Positions 44,627 to 53,243 of a stretch of 64,000 nt of DNA are shown piece after piece; position 1 is the stretch's first letter; every line of letters begins with the position of its first letter. The stretch comes from Jatrophihabitans_A lederbergiae (GTDB taxonomy: Bacteria > Actinomycetota > Actinomycetes > Mycobacteriales > Jatrophihabitantaceae). The notes under the pieces were generated by a model. It was not told the DNA's origin, searched no databases, and saw only the letters and a list, made by a program, of their open reading frames with translations. The translations under genes and the position numbers were made by a program. The stretch is taken from positions 124,001 through 188,000 of the forward strand of contig NZ_JAVREH010000005.1 in the NCBI RefSeq assembly GCF_031845305.1, read 5' to 3'.

Positions 44627-44632
44627 AGCGTA
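44627..44632 (-). promoter_or_regulatory. -10 element (TACGCT) for hemB
   Basis: TACGCT ends 6 nt before the hemB GTG, so the message is probably leaderless. Confidence 0.55.
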
Positions 44633-44672
44633 GTCGCGCCCGCAGTGCCTTCACGGCCGTTGTGGAGTGGCG

Positions 44673-44681
44673 TTATCCACA
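44673..44681 (+). promoter_or_regulatory. Perfect DnaA box (TTATCCACA) between hemB and the lipoprotein gene
   Basis: The 9-mer TTATCCACA lies midway in the 102-bp divergent region, with a partial inverted copy (TTGTGGAGT) 12 bp to its left. At this base composition the exact match is unlikely by chance in 64 kb. A single box does not make an origin; it could be a DnaA-regulated promoter or a titration site. Confidence 0.45.
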
Positions 44682-44710
44682 GGGCGGGTATGACGCTGCG
44701 GCGCGTCGGG

Positions 44711-44716
44711 CATGAT
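44711..44716 (+). promoter_or_regulatory. -10 element (CATGAT) for the secreted lipoprotein pair
   Basis: CATGAT, five of six matches to TATGAT, ends 6 nt before the ATG at 44723 and supports a leaderless start. Confidence 0.45.
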
Positions 44717-44722
44717 GTGGCT

Positions 44723-45394
44723 ATGTCGCTACCACTCCGTTTGGCCACCTTTGGGCTTATCGCTGTTGTAGCGGTCGCGGTGGCCGGCTGTACGAGCGGT
44801 GACGCGCGCCCGAACACCTCCACGGTGGCCGTCTCGGCTCCGCGCACGAGCGCCTCGCCGGGTGCCTCCGCAAGCCCAAGTGCCTCATCGAGCCCGACGG
44901 CTACCAGGGTGTATCCGGCAGACGTGCCGCTGACCGGTCACAACGTCAAGCCGGGCGAGAAGCCACCCGTCTATCCGGCGGCGGCGAACGCCCGGACGCA
45001 GGCAGCGGCCAATGCCTTCGCCGAGTTCTACATGCACACGCTCGACTGGGCGTACGCCACCACGAATCCGTCGTACATGAAGCACTACAACGGTGCCTCG
45101 TGCGGCTTGTGCAACGGTCTCGCCACCGGCATCGCCAAGACCGCCGCCGAGAAGCACTGGTACCTCGGCGGACGACTGACCATCCGGCCGGCGACCGCCA
45201 CGCCGATCGCCCCGGTGACGGCACCCGCCGACTACTGCTCCGTTGTAAGCGTCGACATAACGGCTCAGACGGTCGTCGACAAAACGGGCAGCATCGTAAG
45301 CGGCGAGGCAGCTCATCCGAACTTTCGGTGGAAGCTCTGCTCGAAGTGGACCGTCGGCACTTGGCACGCTAGCTACTTCGCGGGTGTGGAATGA
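44723..45394 (+). CDS. Secreted lipoprotein, DUF6318-like
   Basis: A 223-residue exported lipoprotein. It has a hydrophobic signal segment and the lipobox VAGC, then a Ser/Thr/Ala-Pro linker to about residue 57, then a globular domain with YPADVPLTGHNVKPGEKPP, AFAEFYMHTLDWAYATTN and two cysteine pairs (CGLC and later Cys). It resembles an actinobacterial lipoprotein family (DUF6318-like, from memory). It overlaps the next gene by ATGA, so both are produced together. No function is known. Confidence 0.75.
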   Translation: MSLPLRLATFGLIAVVAVAVAGCTSGDARPNTSTVAVSAPRTSASPGASASPSASSSPTATRVYPADVPLTGHNVKPGEKPPVYPAAANARTQAAANAFAEFYMHTLDWAYATTNPSYMKHYNGASCGLCNGLATGIAKTAAEKHWYLGGRLTIRPATATPIAPVTAPADYCSVVSVDITAQTVVDKTGSIVSGEAAHPNFRWKLCSKWTVGTWHASYFAGVE

Positions 45395-46269
45395 AAGTGT
45401 GTAGCTTGCTTGGCTTGATCCCCGCGGTCACGGTGCTTGTTGGGCTGGCAGTGGGCGTTACACCTGCCGCCGCGGCGGGTGCTGGATGCGGACGTGCGGG
45501 GAATGGCTCACTAGCTGGTGTCCACGGGCCGGGATTCGTCGGTGTCTCTGGATCGTGCAGCGTCATCAAGACGGACCTGCCGGGCCGGGGCGGCTTACCG
45601 GTCCTCGTCATCGACTGCGGCTATGCGACCGCGGCCGAGAGCAATTCCCACTGGAACAAGTCGTGCGGAGCCACCGGATTCCCGTGCCCGCCCGTGGCGG
45701 GCACCCCGAACCCGCACCAGTTCATCACCGTGCTGTCCATGCTCCAGACCACCGTCCCGATCGCGGCCTGGTGCGCCGGCGGCACGAATCCCATGCCGTC
45801 CACCGCCGCGCTGCGGGACGAGGTGATTCGCCTGCTGCATCCCCCGGCGCTGGGCGTGTCACCGAGCACTGGGACCGCACTGGTGAACTTCCGAACCCTG
45901 TTGTGGGTCAACACTCCGGTCGAGCGAGACCTGGGCCGCTCGAAGCTGATCGGCTTTCCGGTGAATCTGCGGGTGCACTACGTCCGTACGGACTTCGACT
46001 TCGGTGACGGCACCACCGGTGAGCTCAGCCCCGATCCCGGAACCCCGTACAACCCGGCCGAGGATTGCGGCCAGTGCTCAGACCGCTTCGGCCACGACTA
46101 CACCGCTGCGGGTGCCATTACGGTCACGGCCCGGGTGTATTGGCAGGCCCAGTTCCGGATCGGCGGCGAGCCCTGGACCGACATCCCCGGCGAGGTCACC
46201 GCCACCACGCCATCCCGAACCGCCTTCACGGTCAAGGAGTCCCGCAGCACCCTCGTCGTACCGCACTGA
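45391..46269 (+). CDS. Secreted PKD-like protein of unknown function
   Basis: A 292-residue protein with a signal peptide ending near AAAAG (~29) and four or more cysteines in the first 120 residues. A PKD-type motif, FDFGDGTTGEL followed by FGHDYTAAGAITVTARVYW, falls near residues 200-250, and the protein ends TAFTVKESRSTLV. The ATG overlaps the upstream lipoprotein stop. Probably acts with that lipoprotein at the cell surface; the partner relation is an inference from the overlap. Confidence 0.72.
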   Translation: MKVCSLLGLIPAVTVLVGLAVGVTPAAAAGAGCGRAGNGSLAGVHGPGFVGVSGSCSVIKTDLPGRGGLPVLVIDCGYATAAESNSHWNKSCGATGFPCPPVAGTPNPHQFITVLSMLQTTVPIAAWCAGGTNPMPSTAALRDEVIRLLHPPALGVSPSTGTALVNFRTLLWVNTPVERDLGRSKLIGFPVNLRVHYVRTDFDFGDGTTGELSPDPGTPYNPAEDCGQCSDRFGHDYTAAGAITVTARVYWQAQFRIGGEPWTDIPGEVTATTPSRTAFTVKESRSTLVVPH

Positions 46270-46296
46270 ACGCACGGCCACAGCGATGGACAGCAA

Positions 46297-46336
46297 ACTG
46301 GCGGGACCCAGCCCGAAGGGCCGAGATCCCGCCAGT
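46297..46336. terminator. Bidirectional hairpin between the secreted pair and hemD
   Basis: ACTGGCGGGA and TCCCGCCAGT form a perfect 10-bp stem around a 20-nt loop in the 81-bp convergent gap. It can serve both strands; there is no marked T tract. Confidence 0.7.
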
Positions 46337-46350
46337 GAACGGCGAAGCCT

Positions 46351-47907
46351 TCAGCGAACGGTGCGAGCCCGAGCCGTCGTCCGGGTCCGGCGAGCCGGTG
46401 CGGCCGCGGCCTTCTCGCGCTCTTCCCCGGCCCGCTTGATCGCGAACTCGGCAAGAGCGTCGATCAACGACGCCACGTTCGCGGTCTCGGGCTGCACGTC
46501 CACCCGGAGCCCGAACTCGCGCGCGGTCGCCGCCGTCTGCGGGCCGATGCACGCCACCACGGTGCGGTTGTGCGGCTTGCCCGCGATGCCGACCAGGTTG
46601 CGGACGGTCGAGGACGAGGTGAAGCACACCGCCTGGAAGCCACCGGACTTGATGGCGTCACGAATCTCGGCAGCGGGCGGAGCGGCGCGCACAGTCCGGT
46701 AGGCCGTGACGTCGTCGATCTCCCAGCCACGCTCGCGCAGTCCCTCGGCCAGGGTCTCGGTCGCGATGTCGGCACGCGGCAGCAGCACCCGATCGATCGG
46801 GTCCAGCACGTCGTCGTACGGCGGGAAGTCGGCCAGCAGACCCTCAGAGGACTGCTCGCCCGAGGGCAGCAGCTCCGGCCGGATGCCGAACGCCCGCACG
46901 GCATCGGCGGTCTGCTCACCGACGCAGGCGATCTTCACACCGGCGAACGCCCGGGCGTCCAGGCCGAACTCCTCGAACTTCTCGCGCACGGCCTTGACCG
47001 CGTTGGTCGAGGTGAACACGATCCACTCGTACCGCCCGGTGACCAGCCCCTTGATCGCCCGTTCCATCTGGGTCGGGGTGCGCGGCGGCTCGACCGCGAT
47101 CGTCGGAACCTCGACCGGGACCGCCCCGTAGTCGCGCAGTCGCTCACTCATCGCGCCGGCCTGCTCCTTGGTTCGCGGCACCAGAATCTTCCAGCCGAAC
47201 AGCGCCCGCGATTCCCACCAGGCCAGTTTCTCCCGAGACCCGGCCGCCTTGCCGATCGTGACGACGACCGGTCCGTACATCCCGGCAGCGGCCAGGTCGG
47301 CGTCGCCCAACGTGCCCGACACGGTGACCTGGCCGGTCGTCGTGCCGGCGCAGGTGACCGTCAGGCCGCTGTCGGGCTTGCGGCCAGAGGCGACCAACTG
47401 CTCGGAGACCGAGCCCACCTCGGCCGCGTCCAGCGTCAGGACCAGCGTGCCCGGCGCGGCGGCGAGCGACTCGAAGTCGATCGCCGCACCGGAACGCAGG
47501 TCGACGTCGGTGTGCACCGAGCCCACCGGCACGCCCGCGTACGTCGCGGTCGCCGATGCCTCGGACAACGCCGGGACGACCTCATACGGAAGCCCGGTCT
47601 TGGCGACGGCCAGCGCCTCACGGGTGACGGCGTCCGAACTGAACGGGTCCCCCGACACCACTCGGGCCACCAGCACACCGTTTCGGGCATCGGCAATGAC
47701 TGCCTTGGCCGCGTCGGCCGGCACCGGATCGGCCAGGCGTATCTCGCCACGGATCAGCGCCTTGGTCGCGTCCGTCACGGTGGCGTCGAGGTAGGCGACC
47801 TCCGCCGAAGAGAGCACCTCGGTGGCACGGACGGTCAGCAATCCAGCGTCGCCGGTGCCGGTACCGACGAAGGACACGCGGCCAACGGACTTGCGCGCTC
47901 GGGTCAT
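46351..47907 (-). CDS. hemD: Uroporphyrinogen-III synthase fused to a CobA-like methylase domain
   Basis: Closes the linear tetrapyrrole to uroporphyrinogen III; the N-terminal half may methylate it. Residues ~10-235 resemble an SAM-dependent tetrapyrrole methylase (VGTGTGDAGLLTVRA, ARVVSGDPFSSDAV), with the GxGxGD motif somewhat altered. Residues ~240-490 are HemD (ILVPRTKEQAGAM, IVFTSTNAVKAV, CVGEQTADAV, VCFTSSSTVRNLV). A basic tail ends it. The fusion is known from other actinobacteria. The TAATG overlap with hemC couples them; whether the methylase half is active is uncertain. Confidence 0.93.
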   Translation of the reverse strand: MTRARKSVGRVSFVGTGTGDAGLLTVRATEVLSSAEVAYLDATVTDATKALIRGEIRLADPVPADAAKAVIADARNGVLVARVVSGDPFSSDAVTREALAVAKTGLPYEVVPALSEASATATYAGVPVGSVHTDVDLRSGAAIDFESLAAAPGTLVLTLDAAEVGSVSEQLVASGRKPDSGLTVTCAGTTTGQVTVSGTLGDADLAAAGMYGPVVVTIGKAAGSREKLAWWESRALFGWKILVPRTKEQAGAMSERLRDYGAVPVEVPTIAVEPPRTPTQMERAIKGLVTGRYEWIVFTSTNAVKAVREKFEEFGLDARAFAGVKIACVGEQTADAVRAFGIRPELLPSGEQSSEGLLADFPPYDDVLDPIDRVLLPRADIATETLAEGLRERGWEIDDVTAYRTVRAAPPAAEIRDAIKSGGFQAVCFTSSSTVRNLVGIAGKPHNRTVVACIGPQTAATAREFGLRVDVQPETANVASLIDALAEFAIKRAGEEREKAAAAPARRTRTTARARTVR

Positions 47908-48848
47908 TACGAGCTCCCCATCATGGTGTTCGCGCCGAGATCGATCAGCTCAGCGGCTAGGCGCCGCCCGATCTCCTCGGCAGTGTTGAGCGGGCCGGAC
48001 GCCGACAACCGGACGGCGTCGCTGCCGTCGATTGCGGTGACCGAACCGCGAAGGAAAATTTCGAGCAAGCCGTCGTCACCCTCGGTGACTTCAGCGAGCG
48101 CCCCCACCGGGGCAGTGCAGCCGGCCTCGAGGGCGGCGAGCAGCGACCGTTCCGCGGCGACAGCCGCCCGGGTCGAGTGGTCATCCAGCGGTGCCAGCAG
48201 CGACCGCGCGTCCTCGTCGGACTCCCGGCACTCGATCGCGAGAGCACCCTGCGCGGCGGCAGGCAGCACCTGGATCGGATCGAGCAGCTCGGTCACCACA
48301 TGCGCCCTGCGCAGCCGCTGCAATCCGGCCACCGCAAGCACCACGGCGTCGAGATCCTTATCCAGCCGGGCCAGCCGGGTGTCGACGTTGCCGCGGATCG
48401 CGACGATGTCCAGCCCCAGGTCCAGCGCCCGCAACTGGGCCGTCCGCCGGGGCGAGCCGGTGCCGACCTTCGCGCCGCGGGGCAGTTCCAGCAGCGTCCG
48501 GCCGTCTCGGGCGCACAGCGCGTCCCGGGGGTCCTCTCGACGCGGCACCGCGGCGAGGGCGATGCCGGGCATCGCAGTGGTGGGCAGATCCTTGAACGAG
48601 TGCACGGCAACGTCGATGGTCCCGGCGAGCAGCGCGTCCCGCAACGCCGAGACGAACACCCCGGTGCCGCCGATCTGCGCCAGCGGTGCCGGCGACCGGT
48701 CGCCCGCGGTCGAGACCAGCACCGTCTCGACCGGCACTCCGGGGTTCACGCCGGTGAACGCGTCGATGACCAGCTGGGTCTGGGTCTGGGCCAGCAGGCT
48801 GGCTCGGGTGCCGACCCGGATGGTGCGGGTGGTGGTCCGGGTGGTCAC
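47907..48848 (-). CDS. hemC: Porphobilinogen deaminase (hydroxymethylbilane synthase)
   Basis: Polymerises four porphobilinogens to hydroxymethylbilane. The 313-residue protein has IRVGTRASLLAQTQTQ, VSTAGDRSPAPLAQIGG, VHSFKDLPT, GTGSPRRTAQL, IRGNVDTRLARL and the dipyrromethane-binding cysteine in EAGCTAPVGA. It overlaps hemA upstream (ATGA-type) and hemD downstream, within the Rex-controlled rex-hemA-hemC-hemD operon. Confidence 0.96.
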   Translation of the reverse strand: MTTRTTTRTIRVGTRASLLAQTQTQLVIDAFTGVNPGVPVETVLVSTAGDRSPAPLAQIGGTGVFVSALRDALLAGTIDVAVHSFKDLPTTAMPGIALAAVPRREDPRDALCARDGRTLLELPRGAKVGTGSPRRTAQLRALDLGLDIVAIRGNVDTRLARLDKDLDAVVLAVAGLQRLRRAHVVTELLDPIQVLPAAAQGALAIECRESDEDARSLLAPLDDHSTRAAVAAERSLLAALEAGCTAPVGALAEVTEGDDGLLEIFLRGSVTAIDGSDAVRLSASGPLNTAEEIGRRLAAELIDLGANTMMGSS

Positions 48849-50176
48849 TTCTCTGGCACCTCCGAAACCGGTTCTGGGCTGTCGGCACGCACCGCGGTCA
48901 CCGATCCGGGCCGGGCCGGGTCGAGGTCGAACAGCGCGCGCAGCGCCGAGGCATAGGAGTTGCCCTCGGGCGTCGCCGCCAGTTCCTTCACCCGCACCGT
49001 CGGGGCGTGCAGCACCTTGTCGACGGCGCGGCGAACAGCGGTCGCGACCTCTTCGCGGACGGCGTTGTCCAGGCCGGGCAGCCGGCTGTCCAGCCGCAGC
49101 AGCTCGCCGTCGACGACCTGGGCGGCGCGGGCGCGCAGCGCGGTCACCGTCGGCGCGACGGCCAGGGCCTGCTGGTTGGTCAGGTAGCCCCGCAGCTCCG
49201 CGGCCACGATCGCGGTCGCGGCAGCCACCTCGGCATCGCTCACCATGGCGCCGGAGTCGCGCAGCACCTCGAGGTCGACGTAGTGCACGTCGGCGGTCAG
49301 GGACACCGCCGGGTCGACGTCGCGGGGCAGCGCCAGGTCGAGCACCACCAGCGGCCGGCCCGCGCGGGGACGGACATCGGGAACCTCGACGACCAGGCCG
49401 GTGGCGCCGGTGGACGAGATCAGGACGTCCGCGTCCGCCAGCTCGTCGGCAAGCGAGTCGAGCTCTGCCGCCCGTCCGCCCAGGTTCTCGGCGAGCCGCC
49501 GCGCGCGGGTGAGGCTGCGGTTGATCACCACGACATCGAGTTCAGCTCCGCCGGCCAGTCGCTGCAGCGTGGCCCCCGCCAGCGCGCCCATCGAACCGGC
49601 GCCGAGGATCACGATGCGCTTGCCGAGCAACTGGTCCTGGCCGCCGAAGACGGTGGACGCGTGCTGCAGCGCCACCGAGACGATCGAGGCGCCGGCGCGG
49701 TCGATGCCGGTCTCGCTGTGCACCCGCTTGCCGACCCGCAACGCGGTCTGGCTGGCCTCGTGCAGCACCTTGCCGACCGTGGCCGTTTCGGTGCCGATGG
49801 CGTACGCATTGCGCAGCTGCCCCAGGATCTGGGACTCGCCGACGACCATGGAGTCCAGCCCGGCCGCGACCCGCAGCATGTGGTCCGCCGCCGCCTCGTC
49901 GAAGTGCACGTAGAGGTTGTCGCCCAGCTCGGTGACGCCCATGCCGGCGTTGCGGGCCAGCACCGTGGACACGTCCACCACAGCGGGGTGGAAGCGGGCG
50001 ACGTCGGCGTACACCTCGATGCGGTTGCACGTCGAGAGCACCATCACCTCGGAGATCGCCTCGCCGCGGTGCAGTTCGTCCAGCACCTTGGTCACGTCAT
50101 CGGAGGAAATGCTGGCGCGCTCCAGCACCGGCACGGGCGCGGAGTGGTGGGACAGCCCGACAACCAGAAGCGTCAC
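48845..50176 (-). CDS. hemA: Glutamyl-tRNA reductase
   Basis: Reduces glutamyl-tRNA to glutamate-1-semialdehyde, the regulated entry to heme synthesis. From the GTG at 50176 the 443-residue protein has LLVVGLSHHSAPV, the catalytic Cys50 in LSTCNRIE, GESQILGQLRNA, the NADPH motif VILGAGSMGAL, and SSTGATGLVVE. The start overlaps the rex stop (GTGA), and the longer frame upstream is a shadow of rex. Confidence 0.96.
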   Translation of the reverse strand: MTLLVVGLSHHSAPVPVLERASISSDDVTKVLDELHRGEAISEVMVLSTCNRIEVYADVARFHPAVVDVSTVLARNAGMGVTELGDNLYVHFDEAAADHMLRVAAGLDSMVVGESQILGQLRNAYAIGTETATVGKVLHEASQTALRVGKRVHSETGIDRAGASIVSVALQHASTVFGGQDQLLGKRIVILGAGSMGALAGATLQRLAGGAELDVVVINRSLTRARRLAENLGGRAAELDSLADELADADVLISSTGATGLVVEVPDVRPRAGRPLVVLDLALPRDVDPAVSLTADVHYVDLEVLRDSGAMVSDAEVAAATAIVAAELRGYLTNQQALAVAPTVTALRARAAQVVDGELLRLDSRLPGLDNAVREEVATAVRRAVDKVLHAPTVRVKELAATPEGNSYASALRALFDLDPARPGSVTAVRADSPEPVSEVPEK

Positions 50177-50925
50177 GGGCCTACCGCCATGGTGCTCGAA
50201 CCGGACCGAGCCGGCTCGCAGTCGGCGCGGGCGGACTTGCGGTTGTCGTGGAACGACAGGATCTGCAGCTCCGCCGCGAGGTCCACCTTGCGGACGTCCA
50301 CGTGCGCCGGAACGGCCAGCACGGTAGGCGCGAAGTTCAGGATGGAGGTCACACCGGCCACCACCAGCCGGTCGCACACCTCTTGCGCGACGCCCGCGGG
50401 AACCGTGAGCACGGCGATGGCGATGTTCTCTGTACGCACGATGGCGTCGAGGTCGTCGACGTGCTGGACGGGCAGCCCCCGCACCCGCGTGCCGACGATG
50501 GCCGGATCGGCGTCGACGATCGCCGAGATCCGGAAGCCACGGGAGGCGAAACCCGCATAGCCGGCCAGCGCTCGTCCGAGGTGGCCGAGGCCGATCAAGG
50601 CGACCGCGCGGTTTTGGTGCAGACCGAGGGTCTTGTGAATCTGGTCCGTGAGCAGGGACACGTCGTAACCGACCCCACGGATGCCGTACGACCCGAGGTA
50701 GGAGAGGTCCTTGCGGAGCTTGGCGGAGTTGACGCCGGCGGCGGTGGCCAGTGACCCGGACGACACCGTGGCGACGCCGACCTTGCCCATGCCGACGAGC
50801 GCGCGAAGATAAATAGCAAGTCGGGCAACGGTGGCTTCAGGAATGGACCGCTGGTCGGTGCCAGCGACCGAACGCTCATCAGCGTGGCCGCCGACCGCGT
50901 TCAGCTGATCTCGCTGGGCGATCAT
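50173..50925 (-). CDS. rex: Redox-sensing transcriptional repressor Rex
   Basis: Senses the NADH/NAD+ ratio and represses respiratory genes when NAD+ is high. From ATG 50925 the 250-residue protein has an N-terminal winged helix (IPEATVARLAIYLRALVGM, SAKLRKDLSYLGSYG) and a Rossmann domain with VALIGLGHLGRALAGY. AGGAG lies 3 nt before the ATG. The 206-bp upstream region carries a perfect Rex operator over its promoter, so rex-hemA-hemC-hemD is autoregulated, as in Streptomyces. Confidence 0.95.
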   Translation of the reverse strand: MIAQRDQLNAVGGHADERSVAGTDQRSIPEATVARLAIYLRALVGMGKVGVATVSSGSLATAAGVNSAKLRKDLSYLGSYGIRGVGYDVSLLTDQIHKTLGLHQNRAVALIGLGHLGRALAGYAGFASRGFRISAIVDADPAIVGTRVRGLPVQHVDDLDAIVRTENIAIAVLTVPAGVAQEVCDRLVVAGVTSILNFAPTVLAVPAHVDVRKVDLAAELQILSFHDNRKSARADCEPARSGSSTMAVGP

Positions 50926-51015
50926 GCGCTCCTCGAAACGAACCGGTCGAGGCGGTGGTTGTGGCCCCTTGGACTGGGCAACGGACCGGTGTGGTAATGG
51001 GGGTTGACAACGATC

Positions 51016-51044
51016 AACGTACGCCCTTGTGAAGGTATTCACAA
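51016..51044 (-). promoter_or_regulatory. rex-hemACD promoter
   Basis: A -35 TTGTGA and a -10 TACGTT are separated by exactly 17 bp, about 90 nt upstream of the rex ATG. The -35 hexamer is the outer arm of the Rex palindrome. Confidence 0.65.
51027..51044. promoter_or_regulatory. Rex operator (ROP): TTGTGAAGGTATTCACAA
   Basis: A perfect 7-4-7 palindrome TTGTGAA-N4-TTCACAA identical in form to the Streptomyces Rex operator. It overlaps the -35 box of the rex operon, so bound Rex should block RNA polymerase. Confidence 0.9.
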
Positions 51045-51131
51045 AATCGCGAACCGGTGTGATAAAGGGAGCTGGCCACACGCGAATCCCATCCTCAGAG
51101 CCCCGAGTTCAGGCAGCCGCAGGGGTCCGGA

Positions 51132-51416
51132 TCAGCGGTTCAGAGCCGCCCGGAACCGGTCCTCTTCCAGGTACCAGTAGCCGTGCTCGGCACCGTCGAT
51201 CAGGATCACCGGCACCCGGTCGGAGTACTCGTTCGCGCGTGCCCGGTCGGCGTCCACATCGAGCAGTTCGAGGGCGAACCCGAGCTCGTTCGCGAGTTCG
51301 GCGAGCCGGCCTTCCGCATTGGCGCAGAGGTGACAGCCGGCGCGGGTGATCAGCGTGACGCGGTGCTGACGGTCCGGAGGGTGCTCGCGGTGCTCAGCGG
51401 GGGGCACCGGTTCCAC
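51132..51416 (-). CDS. Glutaredoxin-like (DUF836) protein
   Basis: A 94-residue thioredoxin-fold protein with VTLITRAGCHLCANAEGRL, where GCHLC is a CxxC redox site, followed by the cis-Pro region VPVILIDG. Similar glutaredoxin-like genes sit next to hemA in Mycobacterium. The GTG at 51416 overlaps the ligase gene by 23 bp; a GTG at 51407 is another choice. It lies just upstream of the Rex operator. Confidence 0.86.
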   Translation of the reverse strand: MEPVPPAEHREHPPDRQHRVTLITRAGCHLCANAEGRLAELANELGFALELLDVDADRARANEYSDRVPVILIDGAEHGYWYLEEDRFRAALNR

Positions 51417-52995
51417 CTCCGGACAGACCCGCCGCGCGCAGCCGCCACTTCATGACCTTGCCGGTGGCCGTATGCGGCAGCTCCGGTACCACCGCAATCC
51501 GCTTCGGCAGCTTGAACCGGGCGAGCGAGTTACCGGCCTCGGCGATCAGCAGCCCCGGGTCGAGCGACGCGCCCACTTCGGGCACGACGTAGGCCACGAT
51601 GACCTCGCCGGCCGCGACAACTCCGGTGTCAGGCTCGCCCAGCACCGCGACCTCCCGGACGCCGGCGAGCTTGCTGAACACCGCCTCGACCTCGGCCGGG
51701 TAGACGTTGAAGCCGTTGACGAGCACCAGGTCGCTGCGCCGGCCGACCAGGTAGTAGTCGCCGTCGTCGTCCGCGACGGCCAGGTCGCCGGTGGAGAACC
51801 AGCCGGCCGGGTCGGGGCCGTCCGCGCCGTCCGGCCAGTAGCCGGTGAACAGGTTGTCGCCGCGCACCTGCAGCAGGCCCAGGTCCCCGGCCTCCACCAC
51901 CTCGTGGTCCTGGTCGAGCAGCCGCACCTCCACTCCGGGCAGCGGCCGCCCGACGGAGCCCGCCTTGGGCTCGACCCGGGCCGGTGCGGTGTCCGCTCCG
52001 GGAACCCGCTCCGGAACCGCACCGGGCACCAGGTTCAGCGTGATCACCGGAGCCGCCTCGGTCAGCCCGTACCCCTCGTACAGCGGGATGCCCGCCTCGG
52101 CGTAGCGCCCGACCAGCTCGGCCGGCAGCGGCGCCGAACCGGACAGCGCGAACCGGACGTGGGCGAAGCCGTCCGCGAAGGCTGGCTGACCGGCCCACAG
52201 CGCGAACTCCAGCGGCGCGCCGATGACCACGGTCACCGCCTCGTCCCGCATGGTCTGCAAGCCGGCGGCCGCGTCGAAGCGGGACGAGAGCACCATGGTC
52301 GCCCCGAAGTACAGGCCCAGCCCCAGCCCGGCGTTGAGCCCGAACACGTGGAACAGCGGTAGCGGCAGGAACAAGGTGTCAGCGGCGGTCACCGGCGCGG
52401 GCCGGAGCTCTCCGAGCTGAGCGAGGTTGGCCAGCAACGCGCGCACCGGCAGCATCGCGCCCTTGGGCCGTCCTGACGTCCCGGACGTATAGAGCAGCAC
52501 TGCCAGGTCCTCACCCGTCCGGTCCCGGCTGACGCGCTCCGCGTTGCGTCCCGTGGCACGCAGCTCCATCACCGTCGGCAGCCCGTCGGCTCCGGAGCGG
52601 GCAGCGACGACGATGTGCTCCAGGGCCGGATGGTGCGCCCGCAGGCGCTCGGCGTCGGCCACCACGGCGACGGAGGAGGTGACCAGCATCCGCGCGCCCG
52701 AGTCGTCCAGGATGTGGCCGAGTTCGGCGACCGGGTACGAAGGATTGACCGGAACCACCACCAGGCCGGCCTGTAACGAGGCCAGGTAGCAGGCGAGGAA
52801 CTCGGCCGACGTCGGTGCCTGGATCGCGATGCGATCGTCGGGACGCAGACCGCGACCGGCCAGGGCTGCCGCGAGGTCGGTGACGATCCCGTCGAGCTCG
52901 GCCCAGGTCCAGCGGAGTGCGGCATCCACCACGGCCACCGAGGCGCCCCGGGACGCGGCCGCCCGACGGACCAGCTCACCGAATGATGTGACCAT
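51394..52995 (-). CDS. AMP-binding acyl-CoA ligase (long-chain/fatty-acid type)
   Basis: Activates a carboxylic acid as an acyl-adenylate and transfers it to CoA. The 533-residue ANL enzyme has the P-loop LLYTSGTSGRPKGAM, LYEGYGLTEAAPV, GWFSTGDLAVADDDG, the hinge GRRSDLVLVNGFNVYP and the catalytic lysine in ATGKVMKW. A near-perfect AAGGAGGT site precedes the ATG. The acyl chain cannot be predicted. It precedes the glutaredoxin-like gene and is divergent from the sigma factor. Confidence 0.92.
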   Translation of the reverse strand: MVTSFGELVRRAAASRGASVAVVDAALRWTWAELDGIVTDLAAALAGRGLRPDDRIAIQAPTSAEFLACYLASLQAGLVVVPVNPSYPVAELGHILDDSGARMLVTSSVAVVADAERLRAHHPALEHIVVAARSGADGLPTVMELRATGRNAERVSRDRTGEDLAVLLYTSGTSGRPKGAMLPVRALLANLAQLGELRPAPVTAADTLFLPLPLFHVFGLNAGLGLGLYFGATMVLSSRFDAAAGLQTMRDEAVTVVIGAPLEFALWAGQPAFADGFAHVRFALSGSAPLPAELVGRYAEAGIPLYEGYGLTEAAPVITLNLVPGAVPERVPGADTAPARVEPKAGSVGRPLPGVEVRLLDQDHEVVEAGDLGLLQVRGDNLFTGYWPDGADGPDPAGWFSTGDLAVADDDGDYYLVGRRSDLVLVNGFNVYPAEVEAVFSKLAGVREVAVLGEPDTGVVAAGEVIVAYVVPEVGASLDPGLLIAEAGNSLARFKLPKRIAVVPELPHTATGKVMKWRLRAAGLSGGGTGAPR

Positions 52996-53243
52996 CGAAC
53001 CTCCTTCGGATGCGGACGCGGGCGCGGCAACAGCCGGGCTTTGACAGGTTATGGCACGCTACTGCCGAGTAATTCCAGCATGTTACCGATGGAGCTCGAT
53101 TCCTCGGGTCATGATCCGTAATCTGGACGAGTCCGTCGGATGGGGGAAGCGGGCACCTTCCAGCACGCTGCATCGCAGAGTACGTTCCGTGCTGCGGAGT
53201 GCTGGCCAACCGGCGTCGACCATCAGGAAGCGGGCGAGGTGAG

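Noticed and set aside
46570..49512. A 980-codon plus-strand open frame opposite hemD, hemC and hemA
   Set aside because: Shadow of the hem operon; the minus-strand genes carry all the active-site motifs.
51004..51032. A plus-strand promoter starting TTGACA at 51004
   Set aside because: A perfect -35 hexamer but no TANNNT at 16-18 bp, and no plus-strand gene downstream.
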